IMG/VR virus record: IMGVR_UViG_3300037520_000900
Location: 1 to 64,000 of that record
DNA: 64,000 bases
Source of the DNA: a virus
Strand: one strand, 5' to 3'
Shown here: piece by piece, positions 17,801 to 25,991 of the stretch
Position numbering within the stretch: position 1 is the first letter of the stretch
Layout: the number at the start of each line of letters is the position of its first letter
Notes under the pieces: model-generated
Told to the model about the DNA's origin: nothing
Databases searched by the model: none
Seen by the model: only the letters and a program-made list of their open reading frames with translations
Position numbers and translations under genes: made by a program

Positions 17801-20800
17801 TCTATATCTTTTTGCTAAGTCATATATGTCGTATTTTAAGCATCCCGCAAAAAACGAATCCATTACTTTAGTTATTTCTGTATTATTTCCTAAATCTTGT
17901 AATTCCTTCTCAACTAAAAGATTAGTAATAGAAGGGTTATCAACAATAATCTTAAATGAAATATTTCCACTTCTACTTGTATTTTGATAGGTATATACGG
18001 GTTCAGGTCTGCCTAAAAAATTATGATCCGTCCATCCCGCCTGAATACTTTCATCAAAGTCTAGTTCATATGGTGGAAACCACATGATTCTACCTCCAAA
18101 AGGTCCCTTTTCACAATCAGGTAAATCTTCATACGTATATCCTGGTTTATTTGATGTCCTCCATGCAAGATTTTCAATAGATAACATGTATTTTTTTACC
18201 TTTCCATTTTGAATGTTTGTAGATTCATTACCCCTTATTGGTGCAATATTTAAATTATAAGTTTTATCAAGTACTGAGTTTGTATATTTTCTAATATTAC
18301 CGTCGGTTTTTTGTAATTCATCGTATGTCATGTACGGTCTATCTTTTGTGAATAACCTACAATATTCATAACCAACAACATCTTTACCCGCAGGTGATGT
18401 GGGATTTGAAGTTTTAGTGGTATATCTAATTACCCTTGAACCTTTAGTTAGTTCAACGTATCCGTCATTGAAAACTTTTGAGACTTGGTTTATCGCATTT
18501 CCAACATGTTCTAATTTCAAACTAGATTTGTTCCCAGCATCAACTAATTTTTGGGTAATATCTAAAATAGAACCTTTAGTAAATTTATTATTATATGATT
18601 GTGTAGAATCAAATTGAACTCCGAACACTCTACTTTCATAAAATGTTTTATCAACTCCAAGCCCTTGCCCTAACGTATTTACAGTTTTACCTAAAGGTCC
18701 GACAAATTGGTATTTTTGAATATAATTTTTTTTAGACATCCAAGTTATTCCACCTTGAACCCCACTTAATCCATCAAAATATGGTCTTGTATTAAACCCA
18801 CTATATAAATCTGTTATTTTTTTTCCTTCAAATTCTTTACCTATATTACTATAACTTAATACGGGTCCTCCACTTGGGTCTCCGTTTTTATCTTCCGCCT
18901 GTTCATTTACAGGAGAGACTAATTCTGTTATTTGATTTTTTCTTGTTCCAATATAAAAATTTGGATCCGGTGAAAATAAATTTGGGTTTAATAATGAATT
19001 TAACCTATAATCGGGTCTATACTCGTTATAAAAAAGTTGCTCATATAAAATACTCTTTGTTGCTTCAGATGTGTTATTAACAAATAAATCAGAAGATGAT
19101 TTACTATTTGCACCTGTCAATTTCCTTATTATCCCCAAAGGACCCGCAATTAACGGTGCTATTGGATTTTCAATAAGTTGGTTTAGCATCCTTCTATTTG
19201 GGTAGTCGAAGTATTCTCCAGGTATTAAAGAAAATGGTGAATAAAGTCCCGCCAATTTTGCTGCAAAACCAATTGCGTCACCAACTATTCCTTGTGGTGC
19301 ACTAATTTTATAATTTCTTTCTAATACCGGTACATTACCACTAAGAATACCTATCGCATTAAACGGGTCTAAGTTTGGTTTTACTGAGACTTCTCCACTA
19401 TCAGGATTAATACTTGATGTTAATGCATTTACCCTACCTACGGTTTGTGACAATAACTCTAACGCAACTCTATGTTTAAATTCTTTTTGTAGTTGTTTAG
19501 CCCCTAAACTTGCTAAATCTGAATCTTGTGAAAGTTTTCCATTTGATCCTGTCGGATTTTTTGCTAATAAAATACTGTATGGTGTATATGTTGACGGAAT
19601 AAATCCTAAAGTTTTAAGTCCATCAGCATATGCTGTTCCAAAAGTTTTAATTTGTAAATCATCTATTGTTAAAACTTCATACGTACCTGTACCTGTAACG
19701 TATTTATTTTTTACATACGCCTGTTCTTCTTTTGTGGAACCAACAATCTCTAATTCACTATTTATAGTATCATTTAAATCATAAATTCCTTTATTTGGTT
19801 TTTTTGGTAAATTAACGTTTGGATCTGCAACCGTTAAATCGTTTGTTTCAGGTCTATAACTATTAGAAATTAATTGTTCTAAATTTATTTCCCCAATTTG
19901 TTCTAATTGGCTATCGACTGTATCAGGAAACCCGTACTCACCTTCATTTGTGTTTGTTTGAAGATTTACATTAATTGTTTGTTCTTTTCTTGGGTTTGAT
20001 GGTCCGTATTGATTTAACACTATTTGAAGTGGTCTATCTTTAACCCCTTCTAAAAATAATTCACTATTTAAAGTATCACCATAATCGTAATTACCTTTTT
20101 GTTCTATTGGTTTTGGTATAATGGTAAAAGGTGCAACCTCTGTTTGGCTTTGTGGTCCTTCAGGTCCGTATTCGTTTTTAATTAATAAATTAATTTTTTC
20201 ATTTCTACCGATGTTCTCTAAATTATTACCAATAGTATCTAAAAAATTATATTCACCTTCGTTTGAACCTAATATTAAATCATTATTAATTGTATACCTT
20301 GTTGGTCCAAAATCTCCAGGTTGTTCAGGAGTGTATTTATTTTTTATTCTTGATTGTACCTCTTGTATGTTACCAACTTGCTCTAATACACTATTTTCAG
20401 TATCAACAATTGAGTATTGTCCTGAACCATTTGTGAATATAGTTTGGTCATTGTTAATATACCAAACAGCACCTCCAAAATTATTTGTGTTATTAGGTTT
20501 ATAAACGTTTTTAACGATTAGTTCAGTTTCTTTTGTGTCTCCTATAGTTTCTAATTTAGATCCAACAGTTCTAGAGTACCCATAAATTCCAAGATTGGAG
20601 TTTGTAAAAATAGTATTATTTACATTTACTGTTTCGCCATATGATGTTCCGAATTCTGTTGGTCCGTATAAATTTTTAACAAATAAATAATTTTCTTGTA
20701 CTTGTCCAACATTTTCTAATTTAGAACCTACAGTTCTTGGGTACCCATAAACACCTAAATTAGCGTTTGTAAAAATAGTATTATTTACATTAACAATATT

Positions 20801-21211
20801 TCCATATGATGTTCCAAAACCTATAGGTCCGTATAAATTTTTTACATATAATAAATTTTCTTGTGTGTCTCCAATATTTTCAAGTTTACTACCAATAGTG
20901 TCAGAAAAATCATACTCACCAAAGTTAGTACTTGTATTTAAATTTTTGTTTATATTTATTGTATCTCCGTAAGTTGAATTTGTTTGTTGGGGCCCATATT
21001 TGTTTTGTTTATAAAGAAATTTTTCTTGCTGGTTACCAACAACATCAACTGTTGGTGAGTCAATGACCGAAAAATCAATTATTGTAAATTCGTTACTTCC
21101 CGGTTTTGAGTATTCGCCAAAACTACCGTCAACCTTGTAAGGTTTTAAATTTCTTATAAGGAGTTTTTTTCTAAAATTTTCACTTGAGTTGAATGATAGC
21201 GGACTTTCCAT
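14816..21211 (-). CDS. Giant baseplate/tail protein with tandem N-terminal repeats, PT-rich linker and OmpA-like domain
   Basis: 2131 residues. Residues about 20-490 form roughly nine imperfect repeats of 50-58 residues with the core YG.TVNVNN, G.YGY..TVGSKLE.IG and VKN.YGP. A middle domain carries RIMWFPPYELDFDE and GRPEPVYTYQ. A Pro-Thr linker (about 1174-1212) leads to an OmpA-C-like domain (about 1310-1390; NIKLSTRRIDSVLQYI fits the N..LS..R....V..YI helix). After a charged linker comes a domain with ITPEGLNARLVFLQQ and LNPEGIGVQPMIVTVKL. OmpA-like domains bind peptidoglycan, so a role in cell-wall contact during infection is plausible. It follows the tape measure gene by 37 nt and precedes the gp53-like gene. 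The exact virion location is inferred. Confidence 0.7.
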   Translation of the reverse strand: MESPLSFNSSENFRKKLLIRNLKPYKVDGSFGEYSKPGSNEFTIIDFSVIDSPTVDVVGNQQEKFLYKQNKYGPQQTNSTYGDTININKNLNTSTNFGEYDFSDTIGSKLENIGDTQENLLYVKNLYGPIGFGTSYGNIVNVNNTIFTNANLGVYGYPRTVGSKLENVGQVQENYLFVKNLYGPTEFGTSYGETVNVNNTIFTNSNLGIYGYSRTVGSKLETIGDTKETELIVKNVYKPNNTNNFGGAVWYINNDQTIFTNGSGQYSIVDTENSVLEQVGNIQEVQSRIKNKYTPEQPGDFGPTRYTINNDLILGSNEGEYNFLDTIGNNLENIGRNEKINLLIKNEYGPEGPQSQTEVAPFTIIPKPIEQKGNYDYGDTLNSELFLEGVKDRPLQIVLNQYGPSNPRKEQTINVNLQTNTNEGEYGFPDTVDSQLEQIGEINLEQLISNSYRPETNDLTVADPNVNLPKKPNKGIYDLNDTINSELEIVGSTKEEQAYVKNKYVTGTGTYEVLTIDDLQIKTFGTAYADGLKTLGFIPSTYTPYSILLAKNPTGSNGKLSQDSDLASLGAKQLQKEFKHRVALELLSQTVGRVNALTSSINPDSGEVSVKPNLDPFNAIGILSGNVPVLERNYKISAPQGIVGDAIGFAAKLAGLYSPFSLIPGEYFDYPNRRMLNQLIENPIAPLIAGPLGIIRKLTGANSKSSSDLFVNNTSEATKSILYEQLFYNEYRPDYRLNSLLNPNLFSPDPNFYIGTRKNQITELVSPVNEQAEDKNGDPSGGPVLSYSNIGKEFEGKKITDLYSGFNTRPYFDGLSGVQGGITWMSKKNYIQKYQFVGPLGKTVNTLGQGLGVDKTFYESRVFGVQFDSTQSYNNKFTKGSILDITQKLVDAGNKSSLKLEHVGNAINQVSKVFNDGYVELTKGSRVIRYTTKTSNPTSPAGKDVVGYEYCRLFTKDRPYMTYDELQKTDGNIRKYTNSVLDKTYNLNIAPIRGNESTNIQNGKVKKYMLSIENLAWRTSNKPGYTYEDLPDCEKGPFGGRIMWFPPYELDFDESIQAGWTDHNFLGRPEPVYTYQNTSRSGNISFKIIVDNPSITNLLVEKELQDLGNNTEITKVMDSFFAGCLKYDIYDLAKRYRQFTIKDIFETISYLDDEEIETITETLPNTNVDKNETTLGELTTPTPTPTPTPSATPTPTPTPTPTPTPTPTPTPSASTATTAVTEFNITEPVLYFRNDYPDKKTTRITSTLSYDKLWDDFKGRKNPYSNSALNKIIKYDDATYKDYTNQITSLPNSSTQTWLTEYIDARKSSMLEFFDYAGFQFEQLKKLLTDIFKALKSGAEIRFKIIGSASAITTDDYNIKLSTRRIDSVLQYIKSFSYEGETLDKYIKNKKLIITEEPKGENETIEDPKYKSIDCSKEYITIGEEGVFSINASACRRVKISGIEVIKPTQEKNETIPPKNEVQKEVEKEETILPQENPDPDPVLNIPTENIPTVSKVIEKRKVEKKRTEPRKDITKKLLRKLLTECNYFDLVRQSNPMIYDGIKEKIKYFQPAFHSITPEGLNARLVFLQQMMRPGDTIPTVSEVNGGGTTLVYNDVTNSVFGAPPVCVLRMGDFWHTKVVFDSLSLTYDDSLLDLNPEGIGVQPMIVTVKLGFKFIGAHGMAGPVAKLQNALSFNYYANTEMYDERAEATEDVTSKYDAEIIKSIKDELGVVDNFNRPPTNDGGVTIGTLTSNVFNADTGVVSGDINYKDIMKDLVNKSKSYSETYVNSIVELYNKSLLGGVSILNGERVYNKGLFDYLSGNTSSGTTIFGKSNNIQPKVDNLFEKLKESIENETIPILRGIGTQNFKKDDIRKIKNKLKQMAEALKPTYLANVETANSTIVKDEIPLIKMIDTINYVVDGTDGYINKMGGVVVYGITGTSKVNASSVGVSNTFDELKQDFTKINTDLTELNSKLEEDILLTSPVGKYNEKFSYDIGLQIKSLIGTENVCFMVFGKSILEDPLKFITTVIEPVKNTPTDIDWQSFIAKNVGWNFSLDLTTGVFKNEPLSVGLYADYKKAKEDTDVYFLTFKDNFYRNKYTNYLPYNLEKQREFTYSKILTPTDAQQTNLKDIYSAKNSTGDKFNLKKTLN
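17578..17685 (-). repeat. Pro-Thr coding tandem repeat (PT linker)
   Basis: A run of GGTGTT/GGAGTG-type hexamers on the plus strand encodes alternating Pro-Thr, interrupted by Ser-Ala, on the minus strand. It encodes a flexible extended linker just before the OmpA-like domain and is a likely site of length variation by slippage. Confidence 0.9.
19740..21150 (-). repeat. Imperfect tandem repeats of about 150-175 bp in the 2131-residue gene
   Basis: These encode about nine copies of a 50-58 residue unit. Adjacent copies near 20,560-20,880 are highly similar at DNA level, with shared stretches such as the codons for TIFTN and VGSKLE. The outer copies are much more diverged, indicating recent duplication or homogenisation of the central units. 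Confidence 0.8.
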
Positions 21212-21224
21212 TTATTGTTTTATT

Positions 21225-21232
21225 TATAAATA
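21225..21232 (-). promoter_or_regulatory. TATTTATA element upstream of the 2131-residue gene
   Basis: The minus strand reads TCTATTTATAAATAAAAC, 13 nt before the ATG. The 12-bp core TATTTATAAATA is self-complementary, so this copy contains both TATTTATA and the T4 late consensus TATAAATA. Confidence 0.45.
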
Positions 21233-21248
21233 GATTAAGATGTATTTT

Positions 21249-23423
21249 TTAACCTTCAATAGTTGCTTGATCTGCGTAGAAAGATTTTTGATTTGAAACC
21301 ATATTCATTATGTGTGTGACAAATTGTTTACCATTTAACATTTGTTCTAACACGGTTTTGTCTACACCCGCAGGTGCATCTATTTTTACTGTTAAATTAC
21401 CAAAATCAATTTTTCCTGATACTTCGTTTTTTTGATTGTTTGTTTGAGAAACCATTTGAGAAAGATAATTAGTTTTTTCATTACCCTTTTCAAATATTTT
21501 ACTAAATCCTGTACCAATCATCATTTCGTCTTGAGCGAGTCCTTTGTAAATTTGTCCCTCACTCATAATAATTGGTTCACCTCCTGAAGGAAAAAAGGCA
21601 TCATTTACTTTTTTAATCTCAGAATTCACATTAATATTCGCGTTATCTCCAACATTTATATTTGCGCTGTTGCCTATTTTAATTGGTGATAATTTTTCAC
21701 CTTCATCTTCCTTATTAATTGTGGTGCTGTCTACTTTTTTAATTGGTGATAATTTTTCACCTTCATCTTCCTTATTAATTGGTGATAATTTTTCACCTTC
21801 ATCTGTAATTCCAGTTCCTTCATCTGCATTTTCATCTGTACTTGATTTGTTTTCTTTAAGAAAATCTTTTAAGGCTTTACTACCGCTTCTTGAAAATTCA
21901 ACAATATTTTCGCCAGCGAGTTTTAACTGTTCTTCAAATGTTTTACCAGCGGCTTTTAATGTTTCGTCGTTTAACGCAGCTTTAACTAGATCTTTACTGG
22001 CCTCAATCCCTAGTTTAGAAACTTCATTAAAAGTTTTTAACATTTCCTCCACTTTTGGTAAAGCCGTTTTAGATGACTCCTTTAAACTCGTATTAATATC
22101 TTCGGTCATATCTCTTTGTTCTTGTAGAAATTTTTCTCTATTTCCCTGTGACATACTTAAAAGTAACATCTGTTTAATATCCAAGGCAACTGCCAATTGT
22201 TTTTCTTGTGTTGACATTTGAGCTAACGCCAAATCTTTATCGCTTAATTGTGCCTTTTTTTGATATTCTTCCAACGCCTTTATAAATTCGGGATCTTTTA
22301 AATTTTGATCTAAGGTGTCAAAAGTTTCTTCAAAACCAGGTATATCTACTGTTACTTCCCCATTTTTACTAATTTGTGATAAACCAGAAACTAAATTTTG
22401 AGTATCTTCATCCGCAATTTTGTCTACTAAACTTGTTTTACTTTTAATAAAATCAATTTTAGCCAATTCTTTACCTGCGTTTGCAGTTGCCTCATAATCA
22501 ATACCTAAAGCCTCAGCTTGTGCCCTCAAAGCGTACATATCTTCTGTAGTTTGAGTAAATGCTCCTGTTTCTTTATCAAATGTAAATGTGGCCTTTGCCA
22601 TGTTCAAAACTTCGTCTGTAAGTTTTTTCATATCTTTTTGACCCATATATAATAACTGAAATGGATCACCTAAGGCCCCAATATTACCACCAATCATTTG
22701 TATATTTGCGGCAGCTTCCATTGCCTTTTCAGGGTCTAATAATGATTTTGCAGCATTACCTATTCCTAATTTCTCTAAACTTGTTCCAAGAAGTTTAGTT
22801 TTTTTGACCATCTCTTCTATATCTTTTACTCCACCTTTAAACCCAAATAAACTCGCTTGTTTTAAATTTTTTGCAACTTCCTGAGTAAAACTTTTAGCAT
22901 CTAAACCACTTTTTCTCGCTTCTTTACCAAGCCTAGACATGTCAGTTATAGCCTCTTTTTGGTTTCCTCCATATTGTTGGAACTGTACTAACATTTTACC
23001 TGTTTCTTCGGAAGAAAGTCCCACTGATTTTGAAAATTGTAACGATAACCCTAAAACTTCTGTGGTGGTATTAACCATTCTACCCATTTCAGAAGCCATT
23101 CCCTTCACTATATTAATACCGTCCGAAAATTGAAGGTTCATTCCTTCAACCTCTTTTAAAGATTCTATTATTTTATTTTTTAATTCTCCTGATTTGTCAG
23201 CAAACCCACCCATTGATCTACCAAGGGCCAATGAACTATCCTCCATTGATAGCATGTTTTTAACGAGGTTATCGTAAACTTTATCCATTGATGGTCCGAT
23301 ATTCTCATCAATAACTTTGAATACTTCTTTAACCTGCTCCAATGCGGACCTACCTTTTACTTCTAACTGCTTTTCCGTTGATTCCCCTTCTGTTGTTGGG
23401 GTAGTATCTCCATAAAATAACAT
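21249..23423 (-). CDS. Tail tape measure protein
   Basis: 724 residues, predominantly helical, with long amphipathic and coiled-coil stretches and hydrophobic Gly/Met-rich patches in the first half (e.g. LGLSLQFSKSVGLSSEETGKM, then AANIQMIGGNIGALG). Residues about 540-582 hold three EGEKLSPI repeats. Tape measures set tail-tube length at roughly 0.15 nm per residue; 724 residues would suggest a tube of about 100 nm, similar to T4. The gene lies directly after the tube and chaperone genes and before the baseplate genes, the standard place for a tape measure. There is no recognisable peptidase or lysozyme domain. Confidence 0.8.
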   Translation of the reverse strand: MLFYGDTTPTTEGESTEKQLEVKGRSALEQVKEVFKVIDENIGPSMDKVYDNLVKNMLSMEDSSLALGRSMGGFADKSGELKNKIIESLKEVEGMNLQFSDGINIVKGMASEMGRMVNTTTEVLGLSLQFSKSVGLSSEETGKMLVQFQQYGGNQKEAITDMSRLGKEARKSGLDAKSFTQEVAKNLKQASLFGFKGGVKDIEEMVKKTKLLGTSLEKLGIGNAAKSLLDPEKAMEAAANIQMIGGNIGALGDPFQLLYMGQKDMKKLTDEVLNMAKATFTFDKETGAFTQTTEDMYALRAQAEALGIDYEATANAGKELAKIDFIKSKTSLVDKIADEDTQNLVSGLSQISKNGEVTVDIPGFEETFDTLDQNLKDPEFIKALEEYQKKAQLSDKDLALAQMSTQEKQLAVALDIKQMLLLSMSQGNREKFLQEQRDMTEDINTSLKESSKTALPKVEEMLKTFNEVSKLGIEASKDLVKAALNDETLKAAGKTFEEQLKLAGENIVEFSRSGSKALKDFLKENKSSTDENADEGTGITDEGEKLSPINKEDEGEKLSPIKKVDSTTINKEDEGEKLSPIKIGNSANINVGDNANINVNSEIKKVNDAFFPSGGEPIIMSEGQIYKGLAQDEMMIGTGFSKIFEKGNEKTNYLSQMVSQTNNQKNEVSGKIDFGNLTVKIDAPAGVDKTVLEQMLNGKQFVTHIMNMVSNQKSFYADQATIEG
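21677..21804 (-). repeat. 60-bp-period direct repeat in the tape measure gene
   Basis: A 44-bp block is present identically at 21677-21720 and 21737-21780, followed by a partial third copy to 21804. It encodes three EGEKLSPI units separated by Lys/Asp/Glu linkers. This looks like recent slippage or duplication. Confidence 0.9.
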
Positions 23424-23455
23424 AATTTACATTTTTAAATAAATAGAACGGAGTA

Positions 23456-23632
23456 TCATTTCTGATATTCACCAGTTAGTTTATCGATAAAAAATTTGCG
23501 TTCAAATGTTGGCATATTCATAAGGTCTGAGTAGGAAAAGTTTGCCAACTTAGTTAGATAATAAATTTCGTCCAATAAAGTTTTTTTATACTGCGAAGAA
23601 AGGACGAAAAAATTCAACCCCAAAGGATACAT
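23456..23632 (-). CDS. Overlapping second-frame tail assembly chaperone segment (58 aa or frameshift extension)
   Basis: A 58-residue frame starting with ATG at 23630-23632, inside the end of the upstream 252-residue gene, in its +1 (equally -2) frame. It ends with TGA at 23456-23458. The product contains LLDEIYYLTKLANFSYSDLMNMPTFERK, resembling the C-terminal end of T4 gp26 and of T-type tail-chaperone extensions. It lies between the tube-proximal chaperone and the tape measure, exactly where myo- and siphophages carry a programmed frameshift. AAAGG sits about 9 nt before the ATG, so independent initiation is possible. The alternative is a frameshift fusion near the TTTTTT run or at the GTA-TAA stop. 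Confidence 0.7.
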   Translation of the reverse strand: MYPLGLNFFVLSSQYKKTLLDEIYYLTKLANFSYSDLMNMPTFERKFFIDKLTGEYQK

Positions 23633-24344
23633 TAAATGTTACCTTTTCTCCTGACGGGGCTGTTACTTCTTGTTTTAAGTCAATTGACGGTTCGCACTCT
23701 TGTACAAATTTTTTAATATGTTTAGAATCCATAATTGGCATATTTACAATAAAATTTGCAATCTGCCCTTTATCTCTATTACCCTCAATTTCAACTATTT
23801 GGTGTTCTAATTTTTTTGTGACGATGGGAGCGATCATACCTTTTGGGTATTTTTCAACAATCTTGTCAATTTCTTTTAGTTCACCCCAAGTAAGAAGTTT
23901 AACTTTAACTTTTTTTCCTGTTTTAGGTAGTGTGGTTTCAAAATACCCTTCACTATCCGGTGTGTGTGTTGGGTCTAAGTATTTTAACTCATCAATTACT
24001 ACTGAAACTTCAAACTGTTTTTTTGTTGCTGGATCAGTTAATGTATATTCATATTCAGGACCAAAAGCTGTGTTTCTAAGAAAAATTAATATTGCCGATA
24101 TATCAACGTCCAATAATTGATCGACGCTAAAATTTGGTTCATAAATTTTATGTCTTAATAGTGTATGTATAACACCATCTTTAGAATTATTTTGTGACAT
24201 TAAAATATTTTCATCATTTGCAGTCAAATACCCAACCTTTACCGATTCTTTAACCGGTGTATAAAATAAACCTTTAGAAGGTAATTTTACTACATCGTGT
24301 GGTAGGTTAAAATTTTGTTGTCCATATAACATTGATTGATCCAT
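23586..24344 (-). CDS. T4 gp26-like baseplate/tail assembly chaperone
   Basis: 252 residues. LPSKGLFYTP near residues 21-30 is a feature I associate with gp26-type proteins of T4-like phages. It is followed by IHTLLRHKIYEP, a central domain (FEVSVVIDEL, VKVKLLTWGELKEI) and a C-terminal half ending VEFFRPFFAV. It is probably an assembly factor for the tail or baseplate hub. It follows the tube gene by 97 nt, across a terminator-like hairpin, and precedes the tape measure. A second frame overlaps its last 47 nt and carries the expected C-terminal helical extension, so one protein family appears to be encoded here in two frames. Similarity to T4 gp26 is recognised only from motif and position. 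Confidence 0.65.
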   Translation of the reverse strand: MDQSMLYGQQNFNLPHDVVKLPSKGLFYTPVKESVKVGYLTANDENILMSQNNSKDGVIHTLLRHKIYEPNFSVDQLLDVDISAILIFLRNTAFGPEYEYTLTDPATKKQFEVSVVIDELKYLDPTHTPDSEGYFETTLPKTGKKVKVKLLTWGELKEIDKIVEKYPKGMIAPIVTKKLEHQIVEIEGNRDKGQIANFIVNMPIMDSKHIKKFVQECEPSIDLKQEVTAPSGEKVTFNVSFGVEFFRPFFAV

Positions 24345-24388
24345 AACTTGTTTTTATTTTAAAAATAATCTAACATTAATCTATGTAA

Positions 24389-24417
24389 ATAAAAAACCCC
24401 ACTTTATCGGTGAGGTT
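24389..24417 (-). terminator. Rho-independent terminator after the tail tube gene
   Basis: On the minus strand, an 8-bp stem AACCTCAC/GTGGGGTT (one T-G wobble) with a 7-nt loop is followed by TTTTATTT. It lies 24 nt downstream of the tube stop codon. It would reduce read-through to the chaperone and tape-measure genes and keep tube protein in excess. Confidence 0.85.
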
Positions 24418-24441
24418 CTTAAAAATATATTTAATTTTATA

Positions 24442-24930
24442 TTAGTAAACTAAAATACATCTGTCAGGTTGCATTGTCGCTTTAACTGTAATTAATCCGT
24501 CTTCACTATAACCTAATGAATCAAAATCAACGTTAGTTAAAAAACATCCTTGTAGAATCCATTTTTCAACAGCAACTCCTGTTGGGTCTAACATTTCTAA
24601 ATCAACGTCTTTTTTATAACCAGCAGCATAACCCATACGTCCTGTAACTGATTCTGCATGTAGACGAACCCACTCCATTAATGCTTGTGATGCTGACGGT
24701 CCAATTGGATCTCTAAATGTCACATCAATTGAACCCCACTTAAATCTACCGGCAACATATGTTTCAGTATTTAAGAAAGGAATTGGTGTTGAACCTATCT
24801 CAACTTTAGGTCTTGTAGTACTTTCAACATACCAAGAGTTAATACCCAAAGACGAAGGGAAAGTTATGATAAACCTATTTTTTCTTTTAGGTTCATATTG
24901 AAAGGGCATTTTCATTAATAAATCAGCCAT
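24442..24930 (-). CDS. Tail tube protein, T4 gp19-like
   Basis: Subunit of the inner tail tube. 162 residues, matching T4 gp19 (163). It begins with a short hydrophobic N-terminus, then RFIITFPSSLGINSWYVESTTRP, VAGRFKWGSIDVTFRDPIGPSASQALMEW and a closing beta region with LQGCFLTNVDFDSLGY, all typical of gp19-family tube proteins. It is flanked by its own TATTTATA element (31 nt upstream of the ATG) and its own terminator, which suggests a separately controlled, highly expressed unit. The gap to the HAD gene upstream is 101 nt of very AT-rich DNA with no other gene. Confidence 0.93.
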   Translation of the reverse strand: MADLLMKMPFQYEPKRKNRFIITFPSSLGINSWYVESTTRPKVEIGSTPIPFLNTETYVAGRFKWGSIDVTFRDPIGPSASQALMEWVRLHAESVTGRMGYAAGYKKDVDLEMLDPTGVAVEKWILQGCFLTNVDFDSLGYSEDGLITVKATMQPDRCILVY

Positions 24931-24961
24931 GTTTTCTAGTTTTTAATTGTTTTATTTTTTA

Positions 24962-24969
24962 TATAAATA
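24962..24969 (-). promoter_or_regulatory. TATTTATA element upstream of the tail tube gene
   Basis: The minus strand reads CAATATTTATATAAAAAATAAA, 31 nt before the ATG. The flanks are almost identical to those upstream of the sheath gene (GGTATTTATATAGAAAAATAAA). Candidate late promoter core. Confidence 0.55.
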
Positions 24970-25031
24970 TTGTCTTATTTATTTTTTTGTATTTACTTTT
25001 TTTTAATTTCTAATATTTCTTATCTAGAAAG

Positions 25032-25991
25032 TTAATCAAATCTAGTTTTTTTACCTCCTTTAGTTAAATATAAATTAACTGGACTTTTTTCATATTCTTT
25101 CTTTAAAAATTCAGATGAGGCTTCAATATTTCTTGGGTCGTCATCAGAAAACCCTAAAGAAGTGTATTCCCCAACAAATTCCTCCACATCTTCCACCGGC
25201 TCAGACATCGCAACATCGTTTTTAAATTTTGGTGTCAAGTCTGATAATTTTATATTAGGGTTATTATCTAAAATAAACTGAACAAGATTTTTTGCCTGTT
25301 CTCTACAATAAGATATAAATTGTTTTAATGCCTTATTTTTACCTTCTTCAGGAGATGTTGCACTACCACTACCATAAGAAACAGGATGAAACTTACACAT
25401 GTTTAAATATTGTTCTATAGTAGTACTCATTCTTGGTCTCATATCTTCGGTTAAACTTTCGTTTGCCAATAAATCATATTTTCTAAGACTTTCTTCTAAT
25501 TTTTTTCTATTCAAACCATTCTTATCTGACATAATAAGATTATAAACAGCCTCTTTTAATGTCTTTGGGTTATGTCCCCTTGCCGTAATAATCGCAAAAA
25601 TAGAACCACCATTTATACACTCCACAAAATCATTCCATGCTGGACCAACAGGGGCCATCATACAATCCATTAAAAATCTTTTGTCCCCTTCTTCTCTAAA
25701 AAACCTAAAAGGATTTTCTGCGAAATTTATAATAGTTGCACTCTTATATTTAAATGGTTCTTGACCTATTTGTAATCTGTGTTCGGCAAAGTCTTCTGTA
25801 GACATCCCTATCTCATCATCGTTTTCAGATAATACCATAATTTTTGTTGGCATAAACATGATATTATCATCCCAATCAAAAGCATAATATTTTAAATCAG
25901 GTCTAAGTGTGTTGTTATCTTCATCACCAATTAACCCTTCATTAAGTCTTTTCTTAATAACTTGATTATATATATGTTTTCTTACATTCAT
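25032..25991 (-). CDS. HAD-superfamily (DWDDN) protein in the tail operon
   Basis: 319 residues. After an N-terminal basic helix ending KKRLNE/GLI, residues 36-43 read YAFDWDDN, fitting HAD motif I with Asp39 as nucleophile and Asp41 as acid/base. FAIITARGH (Thr136) fits motif II. Later regions are helical and acidic, without a clear motif III/IV. A phosphatase or nucleotidyl hydrolase activity is likely, but the substrate is unknown. It lies between sheath and tube, an odd place for an enzyme. Its ATG overlaps the TGA of the 46-residue gene (ATGA), implying coupled translation. The N-terminal IKKRLNE could be a prohead-protease cleavage tag, making it a packaged protein (speculative). Confidence 0.75.
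   Translation of the reverse strand: MNVRKHIYNQVIKKRLNEGLIGDEDNNTLRPDLKYYAFDWDDNIMFMPTKIMVLSENDDEIGMSTEDFAEHRLQIGQEPFKYKSATIINFAENPFRFFREEGDKRFLMDCMMAPVGPAWNDFVECINGGSIFAIITARGHNPKTLKEAVYNLIMSDKNGLNRKKLEESLRKYDLLANESLTEDMRPRMSTTIEQYLNMCKFHPVSYGSGSATSPEEGKNKALKQFISYCREQAKNLVQFILDNNPNIKLSDLTPKFKNDVAMSEPVEDVEEFVGEYTSLGFSDDDPRNIEASSEFLKKEYEKSPVNLYLTKGGKKTRFD

Noticed and set aside
7131-21211. Many open frames of 60-180 codons on the plus strand opposite the giant structural genes
   Set aside because: Low-complexity, Ser/Phe/Leu-rich translations typical of antisense frames; no start context or family resemblance, and they are covered by well-supported genes.
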